Under the pieces are notes generated by a model. The model was given only the letters and a program-made list of their open reading frames with translations. It searched no databases and was not told the origin of the DNA. DNA of 64,000 nt from an uncultured Flavobacteriaceae bacterium (GTDB taxonomy: Bacteria > Bacteroidota > Bacteroidia > Flavobacteriales > Flavobacteriaceae). Both the position numbers and the translations under genes were made by a program. Every line of letters begins with the position of its first letter. Positions within the stretch are counted from its first letter, which is position 1. Of the stretch, positions 36,569 through 46,431 are shown piece after piece. The stretch is taken from NCBI GenBank assembly GCA_947494205.1, contig CANLUH010000009.1, positions 1 through 64,000 on the forward strand, given 5' to 3'.

Positions 36569-37663
36569 TTATAATCTTACTCCTATTCCTAATTCTACTG
36601 CTTCTGCTTTTGCTGCATGCGACTTTAATGTTAACGCTCCGAAAAACTTGTTTCCAAAATAACGTTTTAGTCCTATTCTATTATAAACACGTCCTTCAAA
36701 ATCAAAAGGATAATAGACATAATACCCTAACTGCGTTATTAAGGATGTTTTACTAATAAACAATTCATGCCCTACAAAAATACCAACACGTTTGTAGTCT
36801 TCATCTCCACTAACATTATCTAATGGAAATGCTACCGAATTATAACGAATATGTGTTTTTAAAAAGTTAGAGAAAAACACATCTGTACCTAATTGTATAG
36901 CCGATTTTCTATTTAAACGCTTGTCTGCATAAGCTGAAAAAATATAGAATGCATATTGTCCTGAATTAATAACGTCACTCTCATTAACACCTGTTCTAAA
37001 GGCTAGGTTATATTTTATCTTTTCTGTAAACTTTTTATCTTCTGTAGAGGCTATATATTCTGGCTGATTGTCTGCATCTAAAACATAGTTTGTACCAATA
37101 TTAAACGTTAAACTATTTATAGAGCTATTAGGTGCTTTTACATTAGCATTGGAATAATGAATTAACGACACCCCTGCTTGTATACCAAAACCTTTAAATA
37201 TATTCTCTTTTTTATAGTTAAGCATTACATAGGTAGAACTTAACAAATGTGTACCAAAGGCGGTATTTCTAAAATTTTCTGTTTTATCGTAAGGGTTTGT
37301 ATTGTAAGCTATTCCTTGCCCAATACGAAACATTAAATTTCGCTTAAAAAAGTAGAAGTTATAATGTGCATATAATCCAAAATTATTGCCTAGAGTTTCA
37401 TTATCAAAGTTTTGATAAATAAAAGAAGCTCCATAATCTGGGTAATTATAACGGCTTTCCCATGCTTTCTTACCAAACGTTTTCTGGTTATAACTTAATA
37501 TCACACCGGTTGGATGTCCTGTTATTAAATGTGAAATGTCCGAGTTATGTTCTGTAATATTTCCGTAGAAAAAATTAGCATCCAGAGCAAACGGATTTTT
37601 ATCTTCTTGCGCGTTTAATAGTAAACAGCACAGCAAAGCGATACAGCTTAAAAAGTATTTCAT
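36569..37663 (-). CDS. Acyloxyacyl hydrolase / PagL-like outer-membrane protein
   Basis: This 364-residue protein has a signal peptide (YFLSCIALLCCLLLNAQ) and a beta-barrel body. VSLIHYSNANVKAPN holds the His-x-Ser-Asn of the PagL lipid A 3-O-deacylase active site. Flavobacterial relatives are annotated acyloxyacyl hydrolase. It may trim acyl chains from lipid A at the cell surface, but the protein is longer than PagL itself and activity is inferred. It is followed by the DUF2807 lipoprotein. Confidence 0.75.
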   Translation of the reverse strand: MKYFLSCIALLCCLLLNAQEDKNPFALDANFFYGNITEHNSDISHLITGHPTGVILSYNQKTFGKKAWESRYNYPDYGASFIYQNFDNETLGNNFGLYAHYNFYFFKRNLMFRIGQGIAYNTNPYDKTENFRNTAFGTHLLSSTYVMLNYKKENIFKGFGIQAGVSLIHYSNANVKAPNSSINSLTFNIGTNYVLDADNQPEYIASTEDKKFTEKIKYNLAFRTGVNESDVINSGQYAFYIFSAYADKRLNRKSAIQLGTDVFFSNFLKTHIRYNSVAFPLDNVSGDEDYKRVGIFVGHELFISKTSLITQLGYYVYYPFDFEGRVYNRIGLKRYFGNKFFGALTLKSHAAKAEAVELGIGVRL

Positions 37664-37724
37664 TAATTCGTTTAATTAGGCTGCAAAAGTATGTAATTAA
37701 TTCTTATTGAATGTAGGGTAAAAA

Positions 37725-39794
37725 TTATGACCCAAAAATAAATTGATATACGCTTTCAGTAATATTTATTATTGTTTGGTTTTGCGAAAAATGATTCCAA
37801 GTTATTTCTCCTTTTTCAACCTTCTTTAACAATAACAAGCTTAAATCTGTCTTATACTTAAATGTTTTTGGATTACCTTTATCTCCTTCTTCCCATATTT
37901 TATTTAAATCTTTCAGGTTTAAATCCTTTAAAAATTCCCCAACGTATTTAGTTTTATAGCTTTCTGTTTTTATTTTATTTAAAGCAACATCTATTTTCTC
38001 TTGAATCTTATTTTCATCTTCTTTCACCTTGTTTTTATTACAAAACTCTATTAGTATCTTTCTCCAAATTTCGTTAGACAAAAGGTTCTCAAGTTCTCTA
38101 TAAGGTTTAGTCGTTAAATAGTTAAATCCATCTGTTGCGTCAGCAATCTCTTTAATATTATTATGTTTAGTTTCTTTTCCTGAATCCAAATCTGACAAAA
38201 GAAATATTCTATTATTTAATGCATAAGATGTAATAAGGGTTTCTATTTCTTCCGATTCTTTTGTCTTCTTATTGAAATTGTAATGCGTTAAATTAGAGCC
38301 AGCATATTCAAAAAAAGCAAAATCTATATCCTCTCTTAACTCTTTTTCTTTATTGTGTTTACAATAAGCTTTTAAAAATGCTTTAATAAAATTTCTATCT
38401 GAAATTCCCTCTACCCATATACTACAATTAGCTAGGAAAACAGAAGAATTATTTACACCTAGGCTCCTTAATATCTCATTATCTCCAGCGTTTACATTAC
38501 GAATTAAAAATTTATCTTCTCTAAAAGAACTAAAGGAGTAAATTGAAATATTATCTTTTTCTATAGTTAAGTCTAACAAATGATTAGAATGTGTTACCAT
38601 AAAATAGGTTAAATTCTTTTTTAATAAATCAGGGTTTGCAGTCAATTGCTCCAAAAATAGCCTTTGATACCCTGGATGTAAATTTAATTCTGGCTCATCA
38701 ATAAATATTAAGCTTTCATCCTCAGCTAAAAAGATTTTATACATTAAAATAATTAAGGACTGTATACCATCCCCTAAGTTATACAACTCTTTACTTTTTC
38801 CATTAATATATACCTTAATCAGATTATCTGAGTCGTCTCCTAAATCATTTTCATTTATATTAAATTTAGCTACAATATCTATATCATTTCCATTAAAAAA
38901 GTTTTTAGACAGAAAAGTTTCAAACTCATGAAACTTGGTTCTCTCTTCTTTTATACTATTTCTTACATTAACTATTTCATAATATAAATTTAAGCCTGTA
39001 AAAATATCTACCCTTGATTTTAAATCACTATAATTTTTTTTAATAGTTTCTAAAAAAATATCTTCTTTTAATTTCTTCCTTTTTACAGGAATATCAAGTA
39101 AAGTAGATTCATCTTTTTTATCCTTAATAAATAAAGAATGTGCTGTTCTTAAAGTAGGTATATAAATCTTTTTTTCAGAGTATTTTCTAATTATTTCAAG
39201 TTGTTTTGATAAAGCTATTATTATTGGATACACTTTTTTTAAGTGGACGATTTCTGATTCAAAAAAAAATTTATCTTCTTTATTATCATTTATATATATA
39301 CTTCTTAGAAAATCAGATATATGATCATTAATATTACAGGCGTAATTAAATACAGCACTTACTTTTTGAAAAGTTAATAGTTCAGCATCTATAGTTGTTT
39401 TTAATTTATTTAGATTATAGTTAACATCTATTAAATTTAAAAAGAAAAGTTCTTGATTAGCAAATTTAATATTCTTATTTGTAGAGTATTTTTCTAGTTG
39501 TTTAACTGCAAAACTCTGCAATCTTATTTTAAAATTAAATTTTCTTATTATAGAATTATATTCTTCTATTTTTTCGAAAATATCTTCAACATCATTAACT
39601 CCTTTAATATTTGAATGATTAATTAGAGCTCTAAGAAAACGACTTTTACCACTATTATTTGCTCCTACAAAAATATTTATACTATTTGTATTCTTTAAAA
39701 AACGTATACTACTTTTTGCATTTATTTCAGTAAAGTAGTCTTCATAAACAGAAGTTTTATTATATACTAACTCTATATCATAATTAATATTCAT
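37725..39794 (-). CDS. OLD-family ATPase/TOPRIM nuclease
   Basis: This 689-residue protein combines an ABC-type ATPase (Walker A GANNSGKS at 44-51, signature-like LYNLGDGIQS at about 338-347, Walker B LIFIDEPELNLHP at 362-374, switch THSNHLLD at 401-408) with a C-terminal TOPRIM domain (WVEGISDRNF with Glu462; LLSDLDSGK at 532-540). This is the OLD (overcoming lysogenization defect) architecture. OLD proteins are DNA nucleases, and several take part in phage defence. No UvrD-like helicase is adjacent, so it is a stand-alone class 1 type, not a Gabija pair. It is low in GC and Lys/Asn-rich relative to flanking housekeeping genes, suggesting acquisition. Confidence 0.82.
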   Translation of the reverse strand: MNINYDIELVYNKTSVYEDYFTEINAKSSIRFLKNTNSINIFVGANNSGKSRFLRALINHSNIKGVNDVEDIFEKIEEYNSIIRKFNFKIRLQSFAVKQLEKYSTNKNIKFANQELFFLNLIDVNYNLNKLKTTIDAELLTFQKVSAVFNYACNINDHISDFLRSIYINDNKEDKFFFESEIVHLKKVYPIIIALSKQLEIIRKYSEKKIYIPTLRTAHSLFIKDKKDESTLLDIPVKRKKLKEDIFLETIKKNYSDLKSRVDIFTGLNLYYEIVNVRNSIKEERTKFHEFETFLSKNFFNGNDIDIVAKFNINENDLGDDSDNLIKVYINGKSKELYNLGDGIQSLIILMYKIFLAEDESLIFIDEPELNLHPGYQRLFLEQLTANPDLLKKNLTYFMVTHSNHLLDLTIEKDNISIYSFSSFREDKFLIRNVNAGDNEILRSLGVNNSSVFLANCSIWVEGISDRNFIKAFLKAYCKHNKEKELREDIDFAFFEYAGSNLTHYNFNKKTKESEEIETLITSYALNNRIFLLSDLDSGKETKHNNIKEIADATDGFNYLTTKPYRELENLLSNEIWRKILIEFCNKNKVKEDENKIQEKIDVALNKIKTESYKTKYVGEFLKDLNLKDLNKIWEEGDKGNPKTFKYKTDLSLLLLKKVEKGEITWNHFSQNQTIINITESVYQFIFGS

Positions 39795-39911
39795 ATTATA
39801 AGTTTATCAACTAAAATACGATTTATGTGAAGCAGACTCTATAAAATCAAGATATTATTTATCGTTATTTATAAACTAAAATATATTTAGGCTGAAATGT
39901 TTAAACCTAGA

Positions 39912-40790
39912 CTAGTCGAATAAAGTAGAGGATAGATAACGATCGCCTCTATCGCAAACAATAGCGACTACAACTCCTTCATTAATAGTCTCTATTAATT
40001 TAAGTGCTGTACATACTGCTCCTCCACTACTCATCCCTGCAAAAATGCCTTCTTCTCTAGCTAAACGTTTTGTCATTAAAGTTGCTTCTTCTACATTTAC
40101 TTCTATAATACGATCTACTTTTTCTTTATTAAAAATACGTGGCACATAATCTGGTGACCATTTTCTAATACCTGGTATTCTTGAACCGTCTTCTGGTTGC
40201 GCTCCAATAATTTGAATATTTTTATTTTGTTCCTTTAAAAATGTAGATGTTCCCATTATAGTTCCTGTAGTTCCCATAGCTGAAACAAAATGAGTAATTT
40301 TTCCATTAGTATCTTTCCATATTTCTGGACCTGTTGTTTTATAATGTGCTTTCCAATTGTCGTCATTTTCAAATTGATTTAGTAACACATACCCTTTTTC
40401 ATCTCGCATATTAAAGGCTATATCTCTTGAGCCCTCTATGCCTTTTTCTTTAGGTGTTAAAATAACGTCAGCTCCAAAAGCACGCATTGTTTTTACACGC
40501 TCTTCAGTTGCATTTTCGGGCATTACTAATGAAATATTTAACTCAAATAATTGCGCTACATATGCTAAAGCTATGCCTGTATTTCCGCTAGTAGCTTCTA
40601 CAAGATGTCCTCCTTTTTTTATATCACCTCTTTTTACGGCTTCGGAAATCATATTATAAGCGGGTCTGTCTTTTACACTTCCTCCTGGGTTATTACCTTC
40701 TAACTTTAAATATAATTGTACATTTGGTTTAGTTACCAATTGTCTTGTTTCTACTAATGGTGTTTTACCTATTTGTTTTAAAATGCTCAT
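39912..40790 (-). CDS. cysM: Cysteine synthase B
   Basis: This 292-residue PLP enzyme replaces the acetyl group of O-acetylserine with sulfide. GNNPGGSVKDRPAYNM carries the PLP lysine, EATSGNTGIALAYVA is the substrate loop and AMGTTGTIMGTSTFL the phosphate cup. Length and motif details (GSVKDRPA) fit CysM over CysK. It is last in the sulfur run; its ATG overlaps the cysE TGA (ATGA). Confidence 0.93.
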   Translation of the reverse strand: MSILKQIGKTPLVETRQLVTKPNVQLYLKLEGNNPGGSVKDRPAYNMISEAVKRGDIKKGGHLVEATSGNTGIALAYVAQLFELNISLVMPENATEERVKTMRAFGADVILTPKEKGIEGSRDIAFNMRDEKGYVLLNQFENDDNWKAHYKTTGPEIWKDTNGKITHFVSAMGTTGTIMGTSTFLKEQNKNIQIIGAQPEDGSRIPGIRKWSPDYVPRIFNKEKVDRIIEVNVEEATLMTKRLAREEGIFAGMSSGGAVCTALKLIETINEGVVVAIVCDRGDRYLSSTLFD

Positions 40791-41536
40791 ACGTTTTTGT
40801 TATTAGTAACTTTTATATCTGATTTATAGGTTACTATTGAGTTTTTAGGAATAGATTTAGTTATCCATACGTTCGCACCAATAATGCTATTATCTCCTAT
40901 TACAACATCTCCGCCCAAAATAGTAGCATTAGCATAAATGGTAACATTATTATTAATAGTTGGGTGTCTTTTAATATTGCTTAGTGTCTTTTCTACTTTA
41001 ATACCTCCTAAAGTTACACCTTGGTATATGGTAACGTTATTTTTAATTACAGTTGTTTCCCCTATAACAACTCCAGTTGCATGATCTATAAAAAAGGATT
41101 CTCCAATAATAGCGCCTGGATGTATATCTGTACCTGTAACGCTATGAGTATATTCGCTTATCATTCTTGGTAATATGGGGATATTCAATGTCCACAATAT
41201 GCTACTAATACGATACATTGCTATAGCATAAAATCCTGGATATGCTAAGTACACTTCTTTTATACTTTTTGCCGCAGGGTCATTTTTATAAGCGGCTTCT
41301 GCATCTAATGCGAGTTTAGGTTTTAATTGTTTTAATTCTAATACAAAAAGCATCCATTTTTCATTACAAATACCGCATTCTAATCCTTTAGAAATATTAA
41401 ATAAAGAGTCTTTTATATTTTTAAGTAAAGTCTCTTGAGTATCCGGTGATTCTAAAACATAATAAAACAACTCTTTTGCAAATTCTTCTACTTGCTCTTT
41501 AAATCTAAATGGAATAGGTATTGGATTTACTTCCAT
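40787..41536 (-). CDS. cysE: Serine O-acetyltransferase
   Basis: This 249-residue enzyme acetylates serine to give the cysteine precursor. An N-terminal helical domain (about 1-130) precedes a left-handed beta-helix of hexapeptide repeats (GTDIHPGAIIGESFFIDHAT, GVVIGETTVI, YQGVTLGG, NVTIYANATILGGDVVIGDN). It has the short C-terminal tail of the EpsC/SAT subgroup. It is coupled to cysM, with which it may form the cysteine synthase complex. Confidence 0.93.
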   Translation of the reverse strand: MEVNPIPIPFRFKEQVEEFAKELFYYVLESPDTQETLLKNIKDSLFNISKGLECGICNEKWMLFVLELKQLKPKLALDAEAAYKNDPAAKSIKEVYLAYPGFYAIAMYRISSILWTLNIPILPRMISEYTHSVTGTDIHPGAIIGESFFIDHATGVVIGETTVIKNNVTIYQGVTLGGIKVEKTLSNIKRHPTINNNVTIYANATILGGDVVIGDNSIIGANVWITKSIPKNSIVTYKSDIKVTNNKNV

Positions 41537-41554
41537 GGCATTATAACTTCATTT

Positions 41555-41884
41555 TTATACTTCGGGTGCTAACTCTATTTCTAATTTGTGTAATGCTGAT
41601 GTTATTGGAAGTTGGCAACTTAGTCGACTATTGTCTTGTACATTAAATGCTTCGGCCAACATAGCGTCCTCCTCATCTTCCATTGTATTAAGTTTATGAT
41701 TAGATGTTATATAACATTGGCATGAAGCACACATCGCCATACCTCCACAAACACCTATAGTTCCTTCTGGCTCCAACTCGTATGACTTTACAATTTCCAT
41801 AACATTCATAGCCATATCAGTTGGAGCTAAAACAGCATGCTTTTCTCCTTTGCGGTTTGTTATATATAGTGTAACATCTTGCAT
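41555..41884 (-). CDS. 2Fe-2S ferredoxin
   Basis: This 109-residue adrenodoxin-type ferredoxin has cluster ligands in CGGMAMCASCQCY and SRLSCQLP (C-x5-C-x2-C plus a distal Cys). It begins 1 bp inside the reductase gene, so the two are coupled. In this context it most likely carries electrons from the FAD reductase to the sulfite reductase. Confidence 0.92.
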   Translation of the reverse strand: MQDVTLYITNRKGEKHAVLAPTDMAMNVMEIVKSYELEPEGTIGVCGGMAMCASCQCYITSNHKLNTMEDEEDAMLAEAFNVQDNSRLSCQLPITSALHKLEIELAPEV

Positions 41885-42933
41885 TATACTATCGCTTTTA
41901 CAACTGCTTTTGGAGATTCTTTTCGTGTACCATCAAACCCATCAATACCACTTACGGTTGTATATTTTAGCACAAACTTTTTACCCGGATTTAATATTTT
42001 ATATGCAGATTGACACATTAATGTTGCTTCATGAAAGCCACAAAGAATTAATTTTAATTTGCCTTCATAAGTATTAACATCCCCTATAGCGAATATCCCT
42101 GGAATATTAGTTTGATAGTCTACTGTATTTACCTTGATTGCATTTTTCTCTATTTCTAACCCCCAATCCCCAATTGGCCCCAATTTAGGTGATAAGCCAA
42201 AAAGCGGTATAAAATAATCTGCTTCGATATCTATTTGTTGCCCTCCTTTAATTACTGAAACACTTTCTATATGGTTTTCACCTTTTAACGCAGTTACTTC
42301 TGCTGGAGTAATTAAATTAATTTTATTCAACAGTTTTAATTCTTGTACTTTTTCTACTGAATCTAACGCGCCTCTAAATTCATTTCTTCTATGTACCAAA
42401 GTAACTTCTGAAGCTATATCTGCTAAAAAGATACTCCAATCTAGAGCAGAATCTCCACCTCCAGCAATAACCACTTTTTTATCTCGGTATAATTCTGGAT
42501 CCTTAATAAAGTAGGCTACTCCTTTATCTTCATATTGTTCAATATTTTCTAATTTAGGTTTTCTGGGTTCAAAACTTCCTAACCCTCCTGCAATAGCTAT
42601 TATAGGCGCATGGTGTTGTGTGCCTTTATTTGTGGTTACTATAAAGCTACCGTCTTCTTGTTTTACTATTGTTTCTGCTCGTTCTCCTAAAGTAAATCCA
42701 GGTTGAAATTGCTTTCCTTGTTCTAATAAATTAGCTGTTAAATCTCCTGCTAATATTTCTGGAAATCCTGGAATATCGTAAATAGGTTTTTTAGGGTATA
42801 ATTCTGAACATTGTCCACCAGCTTGTGGTAATGCATCTATTAAATGGCATTTTAGTTTTAATAATCCAGCTTCAAAAACTGTAAATAGACCTGTTGGTCC
42901 GGCTCCAATTATTAATATATCTGTTTTAATCAT
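41884..42933 (-). CDS. Ferredoxin-NAD(P)H reductase, thioredoxin-reductase-like
   Basis: This 349-residue flavoprotein has an N-terminal FAD motif (IIGAGPTGLFTVFEA), a second nucleotide motif (VVIAGGGDSALDW) and a C-terminal FAD site (GIFAIGDVNTYEGKLKLI). The redox-active CxxC of thioredoxin reductase is absent, which is the mark of the YumC-type ferredoxin-NADP reductase. It overlaps the next siroheme gene by 4 bp (ATGA) and the ferredoxin gene by 1 bp. It probably feeds sulfite reduction. Confidence 0.9.
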   Translation of the reverse strand: MIKTDILIIGAGPTGLFTVFEAGLLKLKCHLIDALPQAGGQCSELYPKKPIYDIPGFPEILAGDLTANLLEQGKQFQPGFTLGERAETIVKQEDGSFIVTTNKGTQHHAPIIAIAGGLGSFEPRKPKLENIEQYEDKGVAYFIKDPELYRDKKVVIAGGGDSALDWSIFLADIASEVTLVHRRNEFRGALDSVEKVQELKLLNKINLITPAEVTALKGENHIESVSVIKGGQQIDIEADYFIPLFGLSPKLGPIGDWGLEIEKNAIKVNTVDYQTNIPGIFAIGDVNTYEGKLKLILCGFHEATLMCQSAYKILNPGKKFVLKYTTVSGIDGFDGTRKESPKAVVKAIV

Positions 42934-43523
42934 GATTCTGTTTTTTCTACTAAGCTTTTAGTAAATTCATTTAATTGCTCAACTTTTTGTTCAAAGTTGC
43001 CTTTTATTGTTTTTCTATAATGGTTTAGATTTTTAACTAAATCGTCTATATTTTCAGGTATAACATCTTCAAAAAATTGTCGTAATCGTTTGGCTGTAGT
43101 TGGCGACTTCCCATTAGTTGAAATAGCTACTTTTACATTACCTTTAGTGACTATACCTCCCATGTAAAAATCACAATACGGAGGATTATCTGCTACATTA
43201 ACCAATTTGTTTTCTGCTCTACAATCTGCATACACTTCCTTGTTAACTTCTGGACTGTTTGTAGTTGCTATTACTAGATGATTTCCTTGTAAATACGTTT
43301 TATTGTAAGTATCTATAATACGTTTTACATTCCCTGAGTTTGCTATTTTAATTGTTGCATCTCTATACTTTGGAGACACCATTGTTATATTCGCATCTGG
43401 GCTCGATTTTAATAAAAACATCAGTTTTTCTTCGGCTACAAATCCTCCTCCAACTATTAAAACTTGTAAGTTTTTAAGTTTTAAAAACAGAGGATATAGG
43501 TTATTTCGCTCTTGGGTTTCCAT
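42930..43523 (-). CDS. Precorrin-2 dehydrogenase / sirohydrochlorin ferrochelatase
   Basis: This 197-residue protein corresponds to the N-terminal half of CysG (Met8p type). The NAD-binding start VLIVGGGFVAEEKLMFLL and the conserved NPPYCDFYMGGIV and STNGKSPTTAKRLR are visible. It turns precorrin-2 into siroheme, the cofactor of the sulfite reductase two genes upstream. It ends in TGA overlapping the ATG of the reductase gene and abuts cobA. Confidence 0.92.
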   Translation of the reverse strand: METQERNNLYPLFLKLKNLQVLIVGGGFVAEEKLMFLLKSSPDANITMVSPKYRDATIKIANSGNVKRIIDTYNKTYLQGNHLVIATTNSPEVNKEVYADCRAENKLVNVADNPPYCDFYMGGIVTKGNVKVAISTNGKSPTTAKRLRQFFEDVIPENIDDLVKNLNHYRKTIKGNFEQKVEQLNEFTKSLVEKTES

Positions 43524-44290
43524 TATACTAGAACTGGTGTTTTATTAGTTTCTTGTATCATTCTGGTTAATACTACACGCTCTTTAACGACTTTACCTAT
43601 AATAATAATTGCGGGAGAAGAGAGTTGTTCCTTTTTAACTATAGCTTCAATTGTATTTATTTTTCCTATACCTACTTTCTCTTCTGTTGTTGTTCCATTT
43701 TGAATTATTGCTATTGCTTCTTCTCCTCTTCCTTCTGTTTCAAAAATCTTTACAATTTCAGACAGTTTTCCCATTCCCATCAATATTACTATGGTTGCTG
43801 TAGATTTTGCTGCAATTGCAATATCTCCAGAAATTTTATGCGATTTTGTTGTGCCCGTTATTACCCAAAAACTTTCTGAAGCGTTTCGTTTAGTTAAAGG
43901 AATGCCTTGGTAAGCAGGCACTGCTGCAGATGATGAAACACCCGGCACCATATCGATTTCTATGTTAAATGACTTTGCATATTCTATTTCTTCTGCGCCT
44001 CGGCCAAATATAAATGGGTCGCCTCCTTTAAGTCTTACTACATGTCCTTTTGTTAATGCGCTTTGCACAATTAATTCATTTATTTGCTCTTGTTGATATG
44101 CATAGCATCCTTTGCGCTTGCCAACAAAAATGAGTTCTGTACTCGCCGAAGCATGTGCTAACAACTTTACATTTACCAAAGCATCGTACATAATAACTCT
44201 TGCTTCTTTAATAGCTCTTATTGCTTTAAGAGTTATTAATTCTAAATCTCCTGGTCCTGCTCCAACTACTGTTAATTTTGGATTTTCCAT
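43523..44290 (-). CDS. cobA: Uroporphyrinogen-III C-methyltransferase
   Basis: This 255-residue SAM-dependent methylase makes precorrin-2 from uroporphyrinogen III. Motifs are VVGAGPGDLELITLKA, VRLKGGDPFIFGRGAEE, MVPGVSSSAAVPAYQGIPLT and the later VILMGMGKL. With the adjacent dehydrogenase/ferrochelatase it forms a two-gene equivalent of enterobacterial CysG. Confidence 0.94.
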   Translation of the reverse strand: MENPKLTVVGAGPGDLELITLKAIRAIKEARVIMYDALVNVKLLAHASASTELIFVGKRKGCYAYQQEQINELIVQSALTKGHVVRLKGGDPFIFGRGAEEIEYAKSFNIEIDMVPGVSSSAAVPAYQGIPLTKRNASESFWVITGTTKSHKISGDIAIAAKSTATIVILMGMGKLSEIVKIFETEGRGEEAIAIIQNGTTTEEKVGIGKINTIEAIVKKEQLSSPAIIIIGKVVKERVVLTRMIQETNKTPVLV

Positions 44291-44310
44291 AGCTTTTATT
44301 TTTAAAGGGA

Positions 44311-46431
44311 TTATAGTACTGCTATATCTTTTTCTCTGTACGCTTTTACTGCTTTTAAAAAGACCTCAGCACTTTCTATATAATTCAATGCAAACGCTTT
44401 AGTTGGTGGGTACATTTTTATTTGATAGATTAAATCTGAAAAAGAAATGCCTAGATTAACTTTGTTTGTGCTCACAAATAATTCATCAAACTGACTAATA
44501 ATATTAGCTTGTGTATTTGTTTTTATCTTTTCGGAAAGTAGTATTGCTTTTGCTGAGTTTACCATAGAACGATAAGCTTCGTATATTGCTCCAGAATACA
44601 CTGTGTTATTAAAAGCTGTTTTTGCTTCTTCTATTTTTTCTTCACTTTCTAAGAATAGGGTTGCTATTAAATCTATAACTACTCCTGCACATTCTCCTAT
44701 ACCAATTGCTTTTACATATTTTTCTTTAGTTCCCCAATCGATAAAATCGTCTGTAGACAGGTTTTCTATGTTTGTTAAATCCTTTAATAGTTCATAGAAG
44801 TATTTTTCTCCTTTTTCTTTATAATAGTCTACAAATAATTTTTCGTTAGTATTTTTCTCAAAATCATTAAGTATCCGTCTAAGTGCTTCTGGGCCTCTCT
44901 TACTTGGAATTTTCACAACTTTATCTGCAAAATAAGCTTTGCCATCGCCTAAGTTCCCACCTCCTAAAAGCACTTGTAATCCTGGAGCGACTAATTTATC
45001 TTTAGTACGAATAGACATACCTTGAAAACCAATATTTGCCATATTATGTTGTCCGCAAGCATTCATACAACCGCTAATTTTTATTACTAAATCTTTATTT
45101 TCTATGTATTGCGGATATTCCGTTTTTATAACTCGTTCTAATTCTTTAGCTATACCTGTGCTACTAGCAATTCCTAAATTACAAGTATCTGTTCCTGGGC
45201 ATGCAGTTATATCTACAGCTTTATTATATCCTAATTCTGTAAAACCTAATTTCTCTAACTCTGTATAGAAAAAAGGCAGCAAATCGGCTTTAACAAAAGG
45301 AATTAAAATATTCTGCCTTAAGCTTAGTCTTATTTCTCCTGCTGCATATTGTTCTACTAAATCGGCTAACAATCTGGCTTTATCTGTGTAAAAATCTCCT
45401 AGTAATACTTTAATTCCTATCGCAAAATAGCCTTCTTGTTTTTGAGGGATAACATTTGTAGTCTTCCATAAATGATATGCTTCTTTATTTTTTATTTCAA
45501 CTGTTGGGGGTGCTACAGAAACTGGTTTAGAGGCTTTATAATTGGTATCATCTATCGCTACAGATTTAAACTCTATAGCATTCTGTTCAGCTTCTACTAA
45601 TTTCTTAAACGCTTCTAATCCAACATCTTTTATCAAAAATTTTAATCGTGCTTTTGCTCTACTTTTACGTTCTCCATAACGATCAAAAATTCTTAAAACC
45701 CCTTCCATTAGAGGAATAATTTTATCTGAAGCTAAAAAACTATACATAATATCGGCATGTCTTGGTTGCGAGCCTAAACCACCTCCTAACATTACTTTAA
45801 AACCTTTTATTCCATTTTCTATTTTAGCAATAAAACCTAAATCGTGCATATAAGACAGTCCTGTATCTTCATTTGTCGCAGAAAAAGACACTTTAAATTT
45901 CCGTCCCATTTCTTGACAAATTGGATTTCTTAAAAAGAATGAAAATATAGCATGCGCATAAGGAGAAACATCAAATGGTTCATTTACATCTATTCCTGCA
46001 GTTTCACTTGCTGTAACATTTCTTACAGTATTTCCACAGGCTTCTCTTAAGGTTACATTATCTCTTTCTAATTCTGCCCAAAGTTCTGGTGTACGATTTA
46101 TATCTACATAATGAATTTGTATATCTTGACGTGTTGTAATATGCAACCGACTACGAGAATATTTGTCTGAAACCTCAGCTATTCTTCGTAATTGATGGCT
46201 TAACACCTTACCATACGGTAATTTTATACGAATCATCTGCACGCCATGCTGACGTTGCCCATAAACACCTCTGGCTAATCGCAAACTTCTAAATTTTTCT
46301 TCGTCGATTTTCCCGTTATGAAATAGCTCTATTTTATTTGCTAAATCTATGATATCCTTTTCTACTACAGGATTCTCAATTTCTGTTCTAAAGCTTTGCA
46401 TTGTTTCTTTATTGAATAAACCCAGCTCCAA
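44311..46431 (-). CDS. Siroheme sulfite reductase with C-terminal HEPN-like domain
   Basis: This 706-residue protein has the nitrite/sulfite reductase hemoprotein organisation: two ferredoxin-like halves, the motif KLPYGKVLSHQLRRIAEVSD, and 4Fe-4S/siroheme ligands in ACPGTDTCNLG and SGCMNACGQHN. Residues from about 575 form an added helical region (EKIEEAKTAFNNTVYSGAIY, EAYRSMVNSAKAILLS) resembling a HEPN domain, beyond the normal family length. The neighbours (siroheme genes, ferredoxin, reductase, CysDNH) indicate sulfite as substrate. Its start overlaps cysN by 23 bp. Confidence 0.9.
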   Translation of the reverse strand: MELGLFNKETMQSFRTEIENPVVEKDIIDLANKIELFHNGKIDEEKFRSLRLARGVYGQRQHGVQMIRIKLPYGKVLSHQLRRIAEVSDKYSRSRLHITTRQDIQIHYVDINRTPELWAELERDNVTLREACGNTVRNVTASETAGIDVNEPFDVSPYAHAIFSFFLRNPICQEMGRKFKVSFSATNEDTGLSYMHDLGFIAKIENGIKGFKVMLGGGLGSQPRHADIMYSFLASDKIIPLMEGVLRIFDRYGERKSRAKARLKFLIKDVGLEAFKKLVEAEQNAIEFKSVAIDDTNYKASKPVSVAPPTVEIKNKEAYHLWKTTNVIPQKQEGYFAIGIKVLLGDFYTDKARLLADLVEQYAAGEIRLSLRQNILIPFVKADLLPFFYTELEKLGFTELGYNKAVDITACPGTDTCNLGIASSTGIAKELERVIKTEYPQYIENKDLVIKISGCMNACGQHNMANIGFQGMSIRTKDKLVAPGLQVLLGGGNLGDGKAYFADKVVKIPSKRGPEALRRILNDFEKNTNEKLFVDYYKEKGEKYFYELLKDLTNIENLSTDDFIDWGTKEKYVKAIGIGECAGVVIDLIATLFLESEEKIEEAKTAFNNTVYSGAIYEAYRSMVNSAKAILLSEKIKTNTQANIISQFDELFVSTNKVNLGISFSDLIYQIKMYPPTKAFALNYIESAEVFLKAVKAYREKDIAVL

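Noticed and set aside
37725-39794. Gabija (GajA) system
   Set aside because: The ATPase-TOPRIM protein has no UvrD/GajB-type helicase next to it; the neighbours are cysM and an envelope gene.
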